From positions 186,001-250,000 of the forward strand of contig NZ_JADDIU010000002.1 of the NCBI RefSeq assembly GCF_016464375.1: a stretch of DNA of 64,000 bases, in the 5' to 3' direction. The stretch is from Bacillus renqingensis (lineage in GTDB: Bacteria > Bacillota > Bacilli > Bacillales > Cytobacillaceae). The notes under the pieces were generated by a model. It had not been told where the DNA came from, ran no database searches, and was given only the letters and a program-made list of their open reading frames with translations. Within the stretch, counting starts at the first letter, position 1; every line of letters begins with the position of its first letter. The position numbers were made by a program, and so were the translations under genes. Of the stretch, positions 29,996 to 39,125 are shown one piece after another.

Positions 29996-30598
29996 TTACT
30001 CCATCTTATTGACAATTTTGTCATATACATCACGTTGATTAAAATCTTTTCCCATTGGAAACTTTGCGACAAATTTGTTGTTCTGATCAACTAAATAAGT
30101 AAAGGTAGTATGAATGAATTGTCCATTTCCCGGGTCTTTGTATTGAAATTGCAATGCATCGGTAATCTGTTTAAGTTTCTTCTGCCCGTTCTTCACATTT
30201 TGTTGATCCCCTGTTAAAAATAACCAATGTTCTCCGTTTTCGATTCCAAACCCTTTCATATAACGGGTTAATACTTCCGGTGTATCCCGATAAGGGTCAA
30301 TGGTAATCGTAATAAATTCAATCTTCTTTCCAAAAAACCCCTTTTGCTCAAGTTCCTTTTTTAAGCTTACCATCTTTTGCGTTGTTGTCGGACATACATC
30401 AGGGCAATGGGTATAAATAAATTCAATTAGTTTCAATTTCGTTTTATCTTTACCAAATGTATATTCATCCCCATTTTGATCGACCAAGGTAACCCCAGAT
30501 GGTATGGTCGCATTGGCATCACGAATAAGAAAATATGAGATCCCAGCCGCAATCCCCATGAAAATTGCCAGACCACAAATAAGATAGATCTTTTTCAC
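29996..30598 (-). CDS. SCO1/SenC copper-binding thiol protein
   Basis: A 200-residue thioredoxin-like protein with one N-terminal membrane anchor. The copper/redox motif is Cys65-x3-Cys69 (CPDVC), and the distal ligand His is in GQFIHTTFTY. Sco proteins deliver copper to the CuA site of cytochrome c oxidase. In B. subtilis the equivalent is YpmQ. The cytochrome oxidase genes are not in the window; the cupredoxin at 21.3 kb could be related but is not linked. Confidence 0.9.
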   Translation of the reverse strand: MKKIYLICGLAIFMGIAAGISYFLIRDANATIPSGVTLVDQNGDEYTFGKDKTKLKLIEFIYTHCPDVCPTTTQKMVSLKKELEQKGFFGKKIEFITITIDPYRDTPEVLTRYMKGFGIENGEHWLFLTGDQQNVKNGQKKLKQITDALQFQYKDPGNGQFIHTTFTYLVDQNNKFVAKFPMGKDFNQRDVYDKIVNKME

Positions 30599-30785
30599 AT
30601 TAGTCCCCTCCTATCATTAAGATAAAGAAATAGAACCAAAAAAGATATGGACAATTTGTGAACGTGGATGTTTAAAAAGATCCCTATATGGTTTATGGAA
30701 GTTGTTTAAGGGTAATTCTTATGGAAGGAAAGTGATAGTTTAGGAAAATAATAAACCTACTAGACCTAGAAAGGAGAAAATACTT

Positions 30786-31220
30786 GTGTCAGGACCGAGC
30801 TTAAGAAAAAAAGATGCCCATTCATCCATCCATGAGGCAGCATTGAATGAGGCGAAGGAGTTAAGGAACCTATTGCAAAAATGTATAGACGATAAAGCGT
30901 TGCATAAAGCCTTACAGGTTGCCGAGGTCATTATCGAACATTGGGAATCGCGAACTCTCAAGCATGCCGAGGCTGAGGAAGAAGGCTTGTATAAGGACAT
31001 GGTTGCCGAAAATCCTGATTTAGAAATACTTGTAGCCCAACTGACTCGCGATCATGATCTGATGCGGCGGATGGTCGAAGACATGAAAGAGGAGCTGCGA
31101 ACGCAGACAGTCGATCAACGTATGATTGTACTTTTGGATTCCCTCATCACTATCGATGAAATTCATAATGAAGATGAAGTGAATAAACTTTTGATTAATA
31201 ACGAAACCTATGAAAGGTAA
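30786..31220 (+). CDS. Hemerythrin-like protein upstream of nar operon
   Basis: An all-helical protein of 144 residues from a GTG start. Candidate iron ligands have hemerythrin-like spacing: His in IEHWES, His and Glu in LKHAEAEEEG, His in TRDHDLMRR and His-Glu in DEIHNEDE. Hemerythrin-like proteins bind O2 or NO or repair iron-sulfur clusters. It is the first gene of a same-strand run ending in narGHJI, which suggests a role in sensing or protecting against nitric oxide or oxygen during nitrate respiration. That role is inferred from position. Confidence 0.7.
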   Translation: MSGPSLRKKDAHSSIHEAALNEAKELRNLLQKCIDDKALHKALQVAEVIIEHWESRTLKHAEAEEEGLYKDMVAENPDLEILVAQLTRDHDLMRRMVEDMKEELRTQTVDQRMIVLLDSLITIDEIHNEDEVNKLLINNETYER

Positions 31221-31249
31221 AATAAGGGATTCGTGGAAGGAAGAATAAA

Positions 31250-31561
31250 ATGAGTAAAAAGGACGAAATAGAGGGTAAATTATTACGCTTTGCGGCACCG
31301 GCACTTTATTCAAAGATGATTGAGATATTTTCAAACCTAAATATCCATCCCCACGATATTCAAGGAACAGTAATCAAAAATGAAAATGGGTTTGATCTCA
31401 GATTACGATTTTCTGCCGATTTCTCTCAGTCGGTGACAACACAAGTCAGCTTCGAACAAGCAGAGAATCCAGATGAAGAGGTAACTCGTTTTTTTAAAGA
31501 AGCAGCAGAAATATGCAAGGCCCAGTTAATCTCGGACTATTTTAAAATGATCAAACTATAA
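31250..31561 (+). CDS. Uncharacterised protein, nar region
   Basis: 103 residues, alpha/beta, no signal peptide or membrane helix, preceded by a GGAAGGA ribosome binding site. Contains DLRLRFSADFSQSVTTQVSF, a likely beta hairpin, and a C-terminal helix with one Cys. No family recognised. It lies 29 bp after the hemerythrin-like gene and the stop codon coincides with the start of repeat copy C. Confidence 0.65.
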   Translation: MSKKDEIEGKLLRFAAPALYSKMIEIFSNLNIHPHDIQGTVIKNENGFDLRLRFSADFSQSVTTQVSFEQAENPDEEVTRFFKEAAEICKAQLISDYFKMIKL

Positions 31562-31646
31562 GAAAAGCGCAAGCGCCCTGGTCAGCGGCGTATGGCCTCC
31601 TCGTGCGATGCTGATGCTGACGAAGCCTTCCTTGTAAAGCTGGACA
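31561..31646 (+). repeat. Dispersed repeat, copy C (internally deleted)
   Basis: It starts AGAAAAGCGCAAGCGCC on the stop codon of the preceding gene and ends AAGCTGGAC. About 120 bp of the middle present in copies A and B is missing. It is inside the run of genes leading to narG and ends just before the ribosome binding site of the next ORF. Confidence 0.8.
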
Positions 31647-31667
31647 AAAAAGGAGCTGAATAGACCC

Positions 31668-31964
31668 ATGTTGTCATTTGAATCAGATACTATGCTAGTG
31701 GATGACCGCGAAGATTTAATTGCTTTATTACGAATGAGATTTGGCCGTGTACCTGGGGAGTTAATTGAAAGTATTTATGAAATCAATGATATGAATACCC
31801 TGCAGCGTCTTATTTTAGCAGCAGCCAATGCAGCGAGCTGGAATGTGTTTTTAAAGGAATTTCAGACCGGTAATGATGCCTTCCGTTTAGTGGGTGAGGA
31901 TTTTAATCCATTGGGGAGGATGATGAAAGGAAGGGAGATAAAAGATGGAGAAGAAAAAAAATAA
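31668..31964 (+). CDS. Uncharacterised protein overlapping narG start
   Basis: 98 residues, helical and acidic. It contains RMRFGRVPGELIES followed by TLQRLILAAANA, a pattern also seen in C-terminal helices of some Rpn/PD-(D/E)XK-associated proteins, but without the nuclease. The ribosome binding site is AAAGGAG. Its last 20 bases overlap narG, so the two are translationally coupled. Function unknown; position suggests a nitrate reductase accessory role. Confidence 0.6.
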   Translation: MLSFESDTMLVDDREDLIALLRMRFGRVPGELIESIYEINDMNTLQRLILAAANAASWNVFLKEFQTGNDAFRLVGEDFNPLGRMMKGREIKDGEEKK

Positions 31965-34900
31965 CCTGCTGCATTCGCTTAAGCACCTGGTCCGTGGCGA
32001 GCGTATTAATGATGGCTGGACCGAGGAGAGTCCGCGTCCTCGTGATTCAGAATCATTATACCGGAACCGCTGGGGATTTGATAAAATTGTTCGTTCAACA
32101 CATGGGGTAAACTGTACAGGTTCATGCAGTTGGAGAATCCATGTCAAAGACGGCATTATCACTTGGGAGACCCAGCAAACGGACTATCCTTCGACAGGTG
32201 ATGACTTCCCTGACTATGAACCAAGAGGCTGCCCGCGCGGCGCCAGTTTTTCATGGTATACATACAGTCCAACACGCGTGAAGTATCCGTATATCCGCTC
32301 TGACCTGTATGCCTTGTGGAAGGAAGAATTAAAGCAGGCTGAGAATCCTGTTCAAGCCTGGGAAAATATTGTGACTGATCCGAAGAAACGTGAGCAATAT
32401 GTAAAAGCGCGCGGTAGGGGCGGCTTTGTAAGAGGAACGTGGAAAGACGTTTGTCAAATGATTGCGGCGGCCACCATTTTTACCATCAAAAAATACGGAC
32501 CGGATCGAATTGTTGGTTTTAGTCCGATTCCGGCAATGTCAATGGTCAGCTATGCCGGCGGTACCAGATTTTTATCCTTAATTGGCGGCACTATCCTAAG
32601 CTTTTACGATTGGTATGCTGATTTGCCACCAGCATCTCCTCAAGTATGGGGAGATCAAACGGACGTTCCGGAAAGTGGGGATTGGTATAATACCAAATAT
32701 TTCATCATTTGGGGAACGAATATTCCGCAAACGAGAACACCAGATGCCCACTTTATGGTCGAATCACGCTACAACGGAACGAAAGTGGTTGGGGTAAGCC
32801 CGGATTATGCGATATATGAGAAATTTGCCGATATGTGGCTGCCAGCGAAGGCGGGAACAGATGGGGCGCTGGCGATGGCAATGACCCACGTCATTTTAAA
32901 GGAATTTTATGTTGACCAAGAAACGCCCTATTTTACGGAGTATGCCAAGCAATATACCGATTTGCCGTTTCTCGTTCTATTGGATAAAAAGAAAGGCGGC
33001 TACCGCTCTGACCGATTCTTGCGCGCTTCCGATTTATCAGATGAGCATCAGCTCGGCGATTGGAAAACCGTGGTTTGGGACGAAAATTCCAACCGACCAG
33101 TGATCCCGAATGGTAGTCAAGGTTTCAGGTGGGATGAAGGCAGCCGCTGGAATTTGGATTTAACATTGGAAAATGGTACGGTTATTAATCCAAAATTGAG
33201 TTTCCTTGATGTCAAAGATGGTGTTGCCATGGTGGAATTCCCGTATTTTGCCGAAAAAGAAGGGGGAAGAATGGAGCGCGGAGTACCTGTGAAACACATG
33301 AAAGATAAATCAGGGAATGACTTAATCGTAACAACCGTATATGACCTCATGCTGGCTCACACAGGGATCAGCAGAGGTCTGAACGGCGAGTATCCAACTG
33401 ATTATCATGATGCAAATATACCGTATACACCCGCATGGCAGGAAAGCATTACCGGGGTGAAAAAAGAACATGTTATCCAGGTGGCACGAGAATTTGCAGA
33501 AAACGCAGCCCTTACAAAGGGAAAGTCGATGATTGCGATGGGTGGTGGAACAAATCACTGGTTTCATAGCGACCAAATTTACCGTTCCATTTTGAATCTG
33601 GTTTTATTAACGGGATCCCAAGGTGTGAATGGCGGCGGCTGGGCCCATTACGTTGGTCAGGAAAAAGTACGCCCTTTGGAAGGTTTTTCGCAAATTGCTT
33701 TTGCCAATGATTGGGTAAAGGCACCACGTTTCATGAACGGTACGTCATTCTTTTATTTTGCAACGGAACAATTTCGCTATGAGTATGATTTTAACGATTC
33801 CCAAACAGACTGGGGAAGTCAATATGCCACTATGCATCCGGCAGATTTTAATGCGCTGTCAGCGCGCCTCGGCTGGCTGCCGAGCTTCCCGCAGATGAGC
33901 CAAAATTCTTTAGAGGTAATGAAAGAAGCACGGGCCAAGAGCAGTAATGACGAGGATGTTGCCTCGGATATCGCCAAACAGTTGACCGAAGGCAAGCTGG
34001 ATTTTGCGATTGAAAATCCGAACGATCCAAGGAATTTCCCGCGTGTATTTTTTAATTGGCGCTCCAATCTTTTAGGAGACAGCGGGAAAGGCCATGAATT
34101 TTTTGTCAAGCATTTAATTGGAGGGACGGATTCAGTCTTAACGGACCCTGCAAACTCATGGCAGCCCGAGGATGTTAATGTAACTGAAAAACCGCCTGAA
34201 GGAAAGACCGATCTTTTTATCAGTATGGATTTCCGGATGACCAGTTCGGGGCTTTTTTCAGATATCATTTTGCCTGCCGCAACATGGTATGAAAAGTATG
34301 ATATTTCAAGCACGGACCTGCACCCATTTGTTCATCCATTTAATGCGGCGATTAACCCGCCATGGGATACAAGAAGCGATTGGGATGCCTTTAGGGAAAT
34401 TGCCAAAGTTTTTTCCGAGCTGGCCCATGAACATCTTCCTGCTCAAGAAGACCTGGTGATGTCGCCTTTGGCCCATGACACGATTAACGAAATTGCCCAG
34501 CCCTTTGGAAAAGTGAAGGACTGGAGAAAAGGGGAAGTAGAAGGAATTCCAGGGAAAACGATGCCCAATTTTAATTTTGTTACCAGGGATTATCCGCATG
34601 TATATGATATGTGGATTACGGTTGGTCCCAATGTAAAGAATGGTTATGGAACCAAGGGTGTTCGTATTCCGGGGGATAAAGTATATCAACAACTGCTTGA
34701 TCGGCTCGGGCCGTCAAGGCATGAGGGGATTGGTAAAGGCTACCCTGATTTATACACCGATAAAAAGGCGATTAATGCGATTCTGCTAATGTCCGGAGCT
34801 ACTAATGGAAAACGAGCGGTTGAGGGCTGGAAATCGTTAGAGAAAAAGACAGGTAAAAAACTGAGCCATATTTCGGAAGGGCGGGAAGAAGAAGATTATA

Positions 34901-35625
34901 CTTTAGAGGCATTGTCGATTCAACCGCGTCAGTCCATCTCTACACCTGTTTGGAGCGGACTGGAGAATGATAACCGCCGCTATTCGCCGTTCACAGCCAA
35001 TAAGGAATACCAAATTCCATGGCATACACTTACAGGACGGCAGAGTTTTTATCTTGATCACGAGGTCATGCTTGATTATGGCGAGGGCCTTCCTTTGTAT
35101 ATCCCGCCTATTTCGAAGGGACCGTTTATTAAAGGTGAAAAGGAAATTGAGGATAAAGGGAAATCGATCACGCTGCGTTATATGACTCCTCATCAAAAGT
35201 GGGGCATTCATACGATGTTTACCGATTCAACTCAGATGATTCAGTTATTTCGCGGCTGGCAGGTTGTTTGGATGAATGAAAAGGATGCAGCAGAAATTGG
35301 CATTAAGGATAATGATTGGATTGAGGTTTATAACCGAAACGGTGTTGTCGTTGCCAGGGCGGTTCTTACTTACCGGATACCGCCGGGAGCGGTTTATATG
35401 TACCATGCACAAGATCGCACGATGGGGGTTCCCGGAAATACGATTAATAAGGTTCGTGGGGGAACACACAACAGTGTTACAAGAATCTATCCAAAAGTAA
35501 CCCATATGATTGGCGGTTATTCACAACTAAGCTACGGATTTAATTATTACGGACCAACAGGCAGTCAGAGGGACACAATAGCGATTGTCCGGCCATTAAA
35601 GGAGGTCGATTGGCTTGAGAATTAA
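31945..35625 (+). CDS. narG: Respiratory nitrate reductase alpha subunit
   Basis: The Mo-bisMGD catalytic subunit that reduces nitrate to nitrite on the cytoplasmic face. At 1226 residues it is full length. The FS0 cluster ligands are His53, Cys57, Cys61 and Cys96, and the likely Mo ligand is Asp222 in SFYDWYADLPP. The start overlaps the upstream small ORF and the end overlaps narH. An AAAGGAAGGGAG precedes the start. Confidence 0.97.
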   Translation: MEKKKNNLLHSLKHLVRGERINDGWTEESPRPRDSESLYRNRWGFDKIVRSTHGVNCTGSCSWRIHVKDGIITWETQQTDYPSTGDDFPDYEPRGCPRGASFSWYTYSPTRVKYPYIRSDLYALWKEELKQAENPVQAWENIVTDPKKREQYVKARGRGGFVRGTWKDVCQMIAAATIFTIKKYGPDRIVGFSPIPAMSMVSYAGGTRFLSLIGGTILSFYDWYADLPPASPQVWGDQTDVPESGDWYNTKYFIIWGTNIPQTRTPDAHFMVESRYNGTKVVGVSPDYAIYEKFADMWLPAKAGTDGALAMAMTHVILKEFYVDQETPYFTEYAKQYTDLPFLVLLDKKKGGYRSDRFLRASDLSDEHQLGDWKTVVWDENSNRPVIPNGSQGFRWDEGSRWNLDLTLENGTVINPKLSFLDVKDGVAMVEFPYFAEKEGGRMERGVPVKHMKDKSGNDLIVTTVYDLMLAHTGISRGLNGEYPTDYHDANIPYTPAWQESITGVKKEHVIQVAREFAENAALTKGKSMIAMGGGTNHWFHSDQIYRSILNLVLLTGSQGVNGGGWAHYVGQEKVRPLEGFSQIAFANDWVKAPRFMNGTSFFYFATEQFRYEYDFNDSQTDWGSQYATMHPADFNALSARLGWLPSFPQMSQNSLEVMKEARAKSSNDEDVASDIAKQLTEGKLDFAIENPNDPRNFPRVFFNWRSNLLGDSGKGHEFFVKHLIGGTDSVLTDPANSWQPEDVNVTEKPPEGKTDLFISMDFRMTSSGLFSDIILPAATWYEKYDISSTDLHPFVHPFNAAINPPWDTRSDWDAFREIAKVFSELAHEHLPAQEDLVMSPLAHDTINEIAQPFGKVKDWRKGEVEGIPGKTMPNFNFVTRDYPHVYDMWITVGPNVKNGYGTKGVRIPGDKVYQQLLDRLGPSRHEGIGKGYPDLYTDKKAINAILLMSGATNGKRAVEGWKSLEKKTGKKLSHISEGREEEDYTLEALSIQPRQSISTPVWSGLENDNRRYSPFTANKEYQIPWHTLTGRQSFYLDHEVMLDYGEGLPLYIPPISKGPFIKGEKEIEDKGKSITLRYMTPHQKWGIHTMFTDSTQMIQLFRGWQVVWMNEKDAAEIGIKDNDWIEVYNRNGVVVARAVLTYRIPPGAVYMYHAQDRTMGVPGNTINKVRGGTHNSVTRIYPKVTHMIGGYSQLSYGFNYYGPTGSQRDTIAIVRPLKEVDWLEN

Positions 35626-37117
35626 AGCACAAGTTGCCATGGTCATGCACCTGGATAAATGTATTGGCTGTCATACTTGTTCTGTAACGTGTAAAAATGT
35701 CTGGACGAACCGCCCGGGGATGGAATATGTCTGGTATAACAATGTCGAAACCCGCCCTGGCCTTGGTTATCCAAAACAATGGGAAAACACAGACCGCTAC
35801 AAAGGCGGTTGGGTACTAAGAAAGGGAAAATTACAATTAAGAGCTGGAGGGCCTGTCGCTAAGCTGGCAAATATTTTTTACAATCCCCATATGGCAGAGC
35901 TGGACGATTTTTATGAGCCATGGACATACGATTTTGAGCATCTTCACTGGAGAGAAAAAGGGGGAAGCTTACCCGTTGCACGTCCTAAGTCGATGATCAC
36001 TGGGGAGTTTATCGACCAACCGGAATGGGGCTCTAACTGGGATGATGACATTGCAGGCGGCAGTGAAGTGGTTCCGCTGGACCCAAATGTTCAGAAGCTT
36101 CAAGAACATATTGCAATGGAATACGAAAAAACGTTCATGATGTATTTGCCAAGAATTTGTGAGCATTGTCTCAATCCATCCTGTGTTGCCTCGTGTCCGA
36201 CCGGTGCCTTGTATAAGCGGGATGAGGATGGAATTGTTCTTGTCGATCATGATGCCTGCCGCGGCTGGCGTTTCTGTCAGAATGGCTGTCCATATCACAA
36301 GGTGTACTACAATTGGAACACCCATAAGGCGGAGAAATGTAATTTTTGTTATCCGCGGACGGAAGCCGGCCTTCCAACGATTTGCTCGGAAACCTGTGTG
36401 GGCCGCATTCGCTATATTGGAGTTGTTTTATATGATGCTGATAAGGTAAAGGCGGCAGCATCTGTTGAAGATCCAAAGGAACTATATGAGGCACAGCTTT
36501 CCGTTTTTTTAGACCCGTTTGATCCTGAAGTCATTGAAAAAGCTCAAGAGCAGGGAATTAATCATAGCTGGATTCAAAGTGCACAAGACTCACCTATTTA
36601 TAAAATGGCGATGAAATGGAAAATTGCGCTCCCGCTCCATCCGGAATATCGGACATTACCGATGGTCTGGTATGTACCGCCGCTTAGTCCGATTATGAAT
36701 CATATTACAAATGAACATGAATTAAGTGCGGATGGCTATATCCCCGCGGTCGACCAAATGAGGATTCCCCTGGAGTATCTGGCGTCGATTTTAGCAGCAG
36801 ATGATACAAAGGTGATTCGTAAGGTTCTCCTGAAAATGGCAGCGATGCGGGTGTATATGCGTTCAAAAACGGTAGGAGGCTTGGACAAAACGAAATTGGA
36901 CAAACTCCTGAAGGAAGCGGACACAACGGCCGAGGAGCTTGAAGAAATGGCCCGGCTGCTTGCAGTGGCGAAGTATAATGAGCGTTTTGTGATTCCGACA
37001 GGGCGCCGTGAAATGGATGAAGATTTGCATTATAAGACAGGGGCATGCAGTATAGAAGATTTGGCACCGCCTGAAGGAATGGTAACATATCCATTTGGGA
37101 GAAGTGGAACAGAATGA
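35615..37117 (+). CDS. narH: Respiratory nitrate reductase beta subunit
   Basis: The electron-transfer subunit with four iron-sulfur clusters. Cys16/19/22/26 (CIGCHTCSVTC) start the first set; CEHCLNPSCVASCP and CRGWRFCQNGCP follow, the Trp replacing a Cys as in the 3Fe-4S site of NarH. 500 residues, TTG start 11 bp inside narG. Overlaps narJ by 4 bp. Confidence 0.97.
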   Translation: MRIKAQVAMVMHLDKCIGCHTCSVTCKNVWTNRPGMEYVWYNNVETRPGLGYPKQWENTDRYKGGWVLRKGKLQLRAGGPVAKLANIFYNPHMAELDDFYEPWTYDFEHLHWREKGGSLPVARPKSMITGEFIDQPEWGSNWDDDIAGGSEVVPLDPNVQKLQEHIAMEYEKTFMMYLPRICEHCLNPSCVASCPTGALYKRDEDGIVLVDHDACRGWRFCQNGCPYHKVYYNWNTHKAEKCNFCYPRTEAGLPTICSETCVGRIRYIGVVLYDADKVKAAASVEDPKELYEAQLSVFLDPFDPEVIEKAQEQGINHSWIQSAQDSPIYKMAMKWKIALPLHPEYRTLPMVWYVPPLSPIMNHITNEHELSADGYIPAVDQMRIPLEYLASILAADDTKVIRKVLLKMAAMRVYMRSKTVGGLDKTKLDKLLKEADTTAEELEEMARLLAVAKYNERFVIPTGRREMDEDLHYKTGACSIEDLAPPEGMVTYPFGRSGTE

Positions 37118-37716
37118 AAAACGAAGAAAAAGTCATCTTAATTGTCATGTCGCGGATTTTGGATTACCCGGATCGTAGTTTTTGGGAGGAACGTTCGCTA
37201 GTGGAACAGTTTGTGGAGGAACATCTTTCGTCTGCTGCTATTCGGGAAGAAGTATTAAAGGGGATTACACCCCTATATGAAATGACGAAGATCGAGCTTC
37301 AGGAACAGTATGTAGCCACCTTTGACAATAAGGAAATGGCCAATCTTTATTTAACGGCTCATGAGTTAGGAGACAGCAAGAAACGCGGAGCAGCCTTAAT
37401 CCAACTGCAGAAATTGATTGTTGAAAACGGCTTTGAATGGAAAGGGAAGGAATTGGCAGATTATATCCCGATGTTACTGGAGCTGTTAGCGTTTGCACCC
37501 GAGTCGGAGAACATGAATCGCCTCTCAAGCCGTTTAGCCTTTTGTTTTCATCGGATCCAAAAGGCCCTTCCCGATAACCACCCATACGTTGCTGCAATTA
37601 GTCTCTTAACAAAGTACGTCTTTGCAACCCCTGGAGCAGATGAAATGACTCTACTCGAAAACGAACGGGAAGAGACCGACCATGATGAACTGCCATATCC
37701 ATTGATGTATCGATAA
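37114..37716 (+). CDS. narJ: Nitrate reductase chaperone
   Basis: A 200-residue, all-helical TorD/NarJ-type chaperone that keeps NarGH competent for cofactor insertion and membrane docking. Typical segments are RILDYPD near the N-terminus, YVATFD in the middle and the LLEFAPE-like LLAFAPESE. It sits between narH and narI as usual. Confidence 0.93.
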   Translation: MKNEEKVILIVMSRILDYPDRSFWEERSLVEQFVEEHLSSAAIREEVLKGITPLYEMTKIELQEQYVATFDNKEMANLYLTAHELGDSKKRGAALIQLQKLIVENGFEWKGKELADYIPMLLELLAFAPESENMNRLSSRLAFCFHRIQKALPDNHPYVAAISLLTKYVFATPGADEMTLLENEREETDHDELPYPLMYR

Positions 37717-37730
37717 GGTAACGAAATAAC

Positions 37731-37743
37731 GGTGCCTGACACC
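37731..37743. repeat. Short GGTGCCTGACACC repeat
   Basis: A quasi-palindromic 13-mer in the narJ-narI gap. The same sequence forms the outer arm of the 20-bp stem at 56398-56440. Confidence 0.5.
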
Positions 37744-37778
37744 GTACATATTGTTATGAAAGGAGGTTGAAGTTAAGT

Positions 37779-38474
37779 TTGGAAGAACTATTTTGGTGGA
37801 TTATCTTTCCGTATGTTTGTGGTACGATCTTGATTGTCGCTTCGTTTTACCGATTTGTGTTTCGGGGGAAGAGCTGGACCGCTCCTTCAACAGAAATATT
37901 TGGTAAAAAGTGGCTGCGGATGGCATCGGTGGTCTTTCATTATGGAATTATTTTTGCCTTCATCGGTCATGTGATGGGTGTGCTGATTCCAATCGAGGTG
38001 TATGAATCGATGGGGATTGATGAGCATACCTATCATCTCTTTGCAATTGCAGGCGGTGGGGTGGCCGGTTTAATGGTTGTCTTTGGCTTAGTGGTCATGT
38101 TAATCCGTAAGTTTTCTTTACCTAGGGTTCGTGTTCACACTTCATTTGGGGATTATTTTGCGATTGTGCTGCTCTTACTGGTCGCAGGACTAGGGACCTA
38201 TATGACACTTATTTATAATACGACCGTTGTTTCCTATGAATATCGCTTTACCATTGGCCCATGGTTTAGAAGTTTATTTACCTTTAACCCACTTTCGCAG
38301 CTTATGCTCGGGGTGCCGACACTTTTCAAAGTTCATGTCATCCTTGCGTTTGTGTTATTTGCAGCCATTCCTTTTACAAGACTGGTACACATGTTTAGCT
38401 TCCCCCTCCGTTATCCAACTCGGGCTCCACAGCAATACCGCTCAAGGGATGGATATAATAAGAACAGCAGGTAA
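37779..38474 (+). CDS. narI: Nitrate reductase gamma subunit (cytochrome b)
   Basis: The membrane dihaem cytochrome b that oxidises menaquinol and passes electrons to NarH. About five membrane helices; candidate haem His residues occur in FHYGIIFAFIGH and in the last helices (KVHVILAF, LVHMFS). A TTG at 37779 is chosen because AAAGGAGG lies about 11 nt upstream; the in-frame TTG at 37767 abuts that site. It ends the nar operon, with a terminator directly downstream. Confidence 0.94.
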   Translation: MEELFWWIIFPYVCGTILIVASFYRFVFRGKSWTAPSTEIFGKKWLRMASVVFHYGIIFAFIGHVMGVLIPIEVYESMGIDEHTYHLFAIAGGGVAGLMVVFGLVVMLIRKFSLPRVRVHTSFGDYFAIVLLLLVAGLGTYMTLIYNTTVVSYEYRFTIGPWFRSLFTFNPLSQLMLGVPTLFKVHVILAFVLFAAIPFTRLVHMFSFPLRYPTRAPQQYRSRDGYNKNSR

Positions 38475-38477
38475 TTG

Positions 38478-38508
38478 AGAGAGGAGGGTATCCTCCTCTA
38501 TTTTTTTC
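38478..38508 (+). terminator. Terminator of the nar operon
   Basis: GAGAGGAGG pairs with CCTCCTCT, followed by seven T residues. It overlaps the 3' end of the minus-strand gene that follows. Confidence 0.75.
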
Positions 38509-38635
38509 GATTTTTGTTTAAATTGCTTAGCAAAAGCTTTACCTCATTGTAGCTTAAGCCGGATTCGCTGTTTAACTTTTTCACTTCCTCTATGTCCGTT
38601 CCGACACAGGTATATCGTTTTTTATTTGCAGTCAT
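38498..38635 (-). CDS. Small protein with a gamma-SASP-like motif
   Basis: A 45-residue ORF with ATG at 38635 and GGAGGG 8 nt upstream. It is basic and contains YTCVGTDIEEVKKLNSESG, which recalls the repeat unit of gamma-type small acid-soluble spore proteins, followed by a helix YNEVKLLLSNLN. I cannot assign it to a named family with certainty. It diverges from the YdjO-like gene, with about 70 bp between them. Confidence 0.6.
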   Translation of the reverse strand: MTANKKRYTCVGTDIEEVKKLNSESGLSYNEVKLLLSNLNKNRKK

Positions 38636-38705
38636 TAGTCGTTCCCTCCGTTAAAGAAATAAACATACATTTATTGGACATACTAAGAAAAAGGAGGCGG
38701 TTCCC

Positions 38706-38891
38706 ATTTTTTACGGTAGACGGGCAAAAGACGAAGAAATAGACATGATTCTGGAAGACACGGAAGTTTTCTCCTGTATCGTTGATTCGTGTATTGGTTG
38801 GATGAGGAAGGATTTTGTAACGGACGATTTGCTTTGTCCGATGTGTGGTAATGAAATGATTCAGGAAATACGTGTCCTTCCCAAAATTTAA
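38706..38891 (+). CDS. ydjO: YdjO-like zinc-ribbon protein with ATT start
   Basis: A 61-residue protein with two CxxC-type pairs: Cys24 and Cys29 (CIVDSC, one residue wider than usual) followed by GWMR, and Cys44/Cys47 (CPMC), ending EIRVLPKI. This matches the YdjO cold-inducible zinc-ribbon family, whose members start M-x-F/Y-Y and end in LPK. No ATG, GTG or TTG fits the N-terminus. The codon in the right place is ATT at 38706, 8 nt after AAGGAGG. A terminator follows at 38905. The function of YdjO is not known. Confidence 0.75.
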   Translation: MFYGRRAKDEEIDMILEDTEVFSCIVDSCIGWMRKDFVTDDLLCPMCGNEMIQEIRVLPKI

Positions 38892-38904
38892 TAAACAAGT
38901 GACA

Positions 38905-38941
38905 AAAGACTGTCGTAAGTATTGGAGACAGTCTTTTTTAT
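38905..38941 (+). terminator. Terminator after ydjO
   Basis: AAAGACTGTC (38905-38914) pairs with GACAGTCTTT (38927-38936), followed by T residues. Confidence 0.85.
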
Positions 38942-38964
38942 AAGATAAGAACTATTTGTGAATT

Positions 38965-39124
38965 GTCCAGCTCCACAAGAAAGGCTTCGGCAGCATCAGC
39001 ATCGCACGAAGGAAAAGCGAAAGCTTTTTCGAGGAGGCGCCAGCGGCTCGAGGTCACAAGCCAATCCGTCAAGAAGGCTCGTCTTGTGCTTGTCGCCGCT
39101 AGGCGGGCGCCTTGCGCTTTTCTT
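38965..39124 (-). repeat. Dispersed repeat, copy D (variant)
   Basis: On the minus strand it starts AGAAAAGCGCAAGGCGCC next to the TAA stop of the 39126-39311 gene and ends GAGCTGGAC. The half next to the AGAAAAGCGC end is rearranged relative to copies A and B, while the CTTCGGCAGCATCAGCATCGCAC-type core is kept. About 160 bp. Confidence 0.75.
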
Positions 39125-39125
39125 A

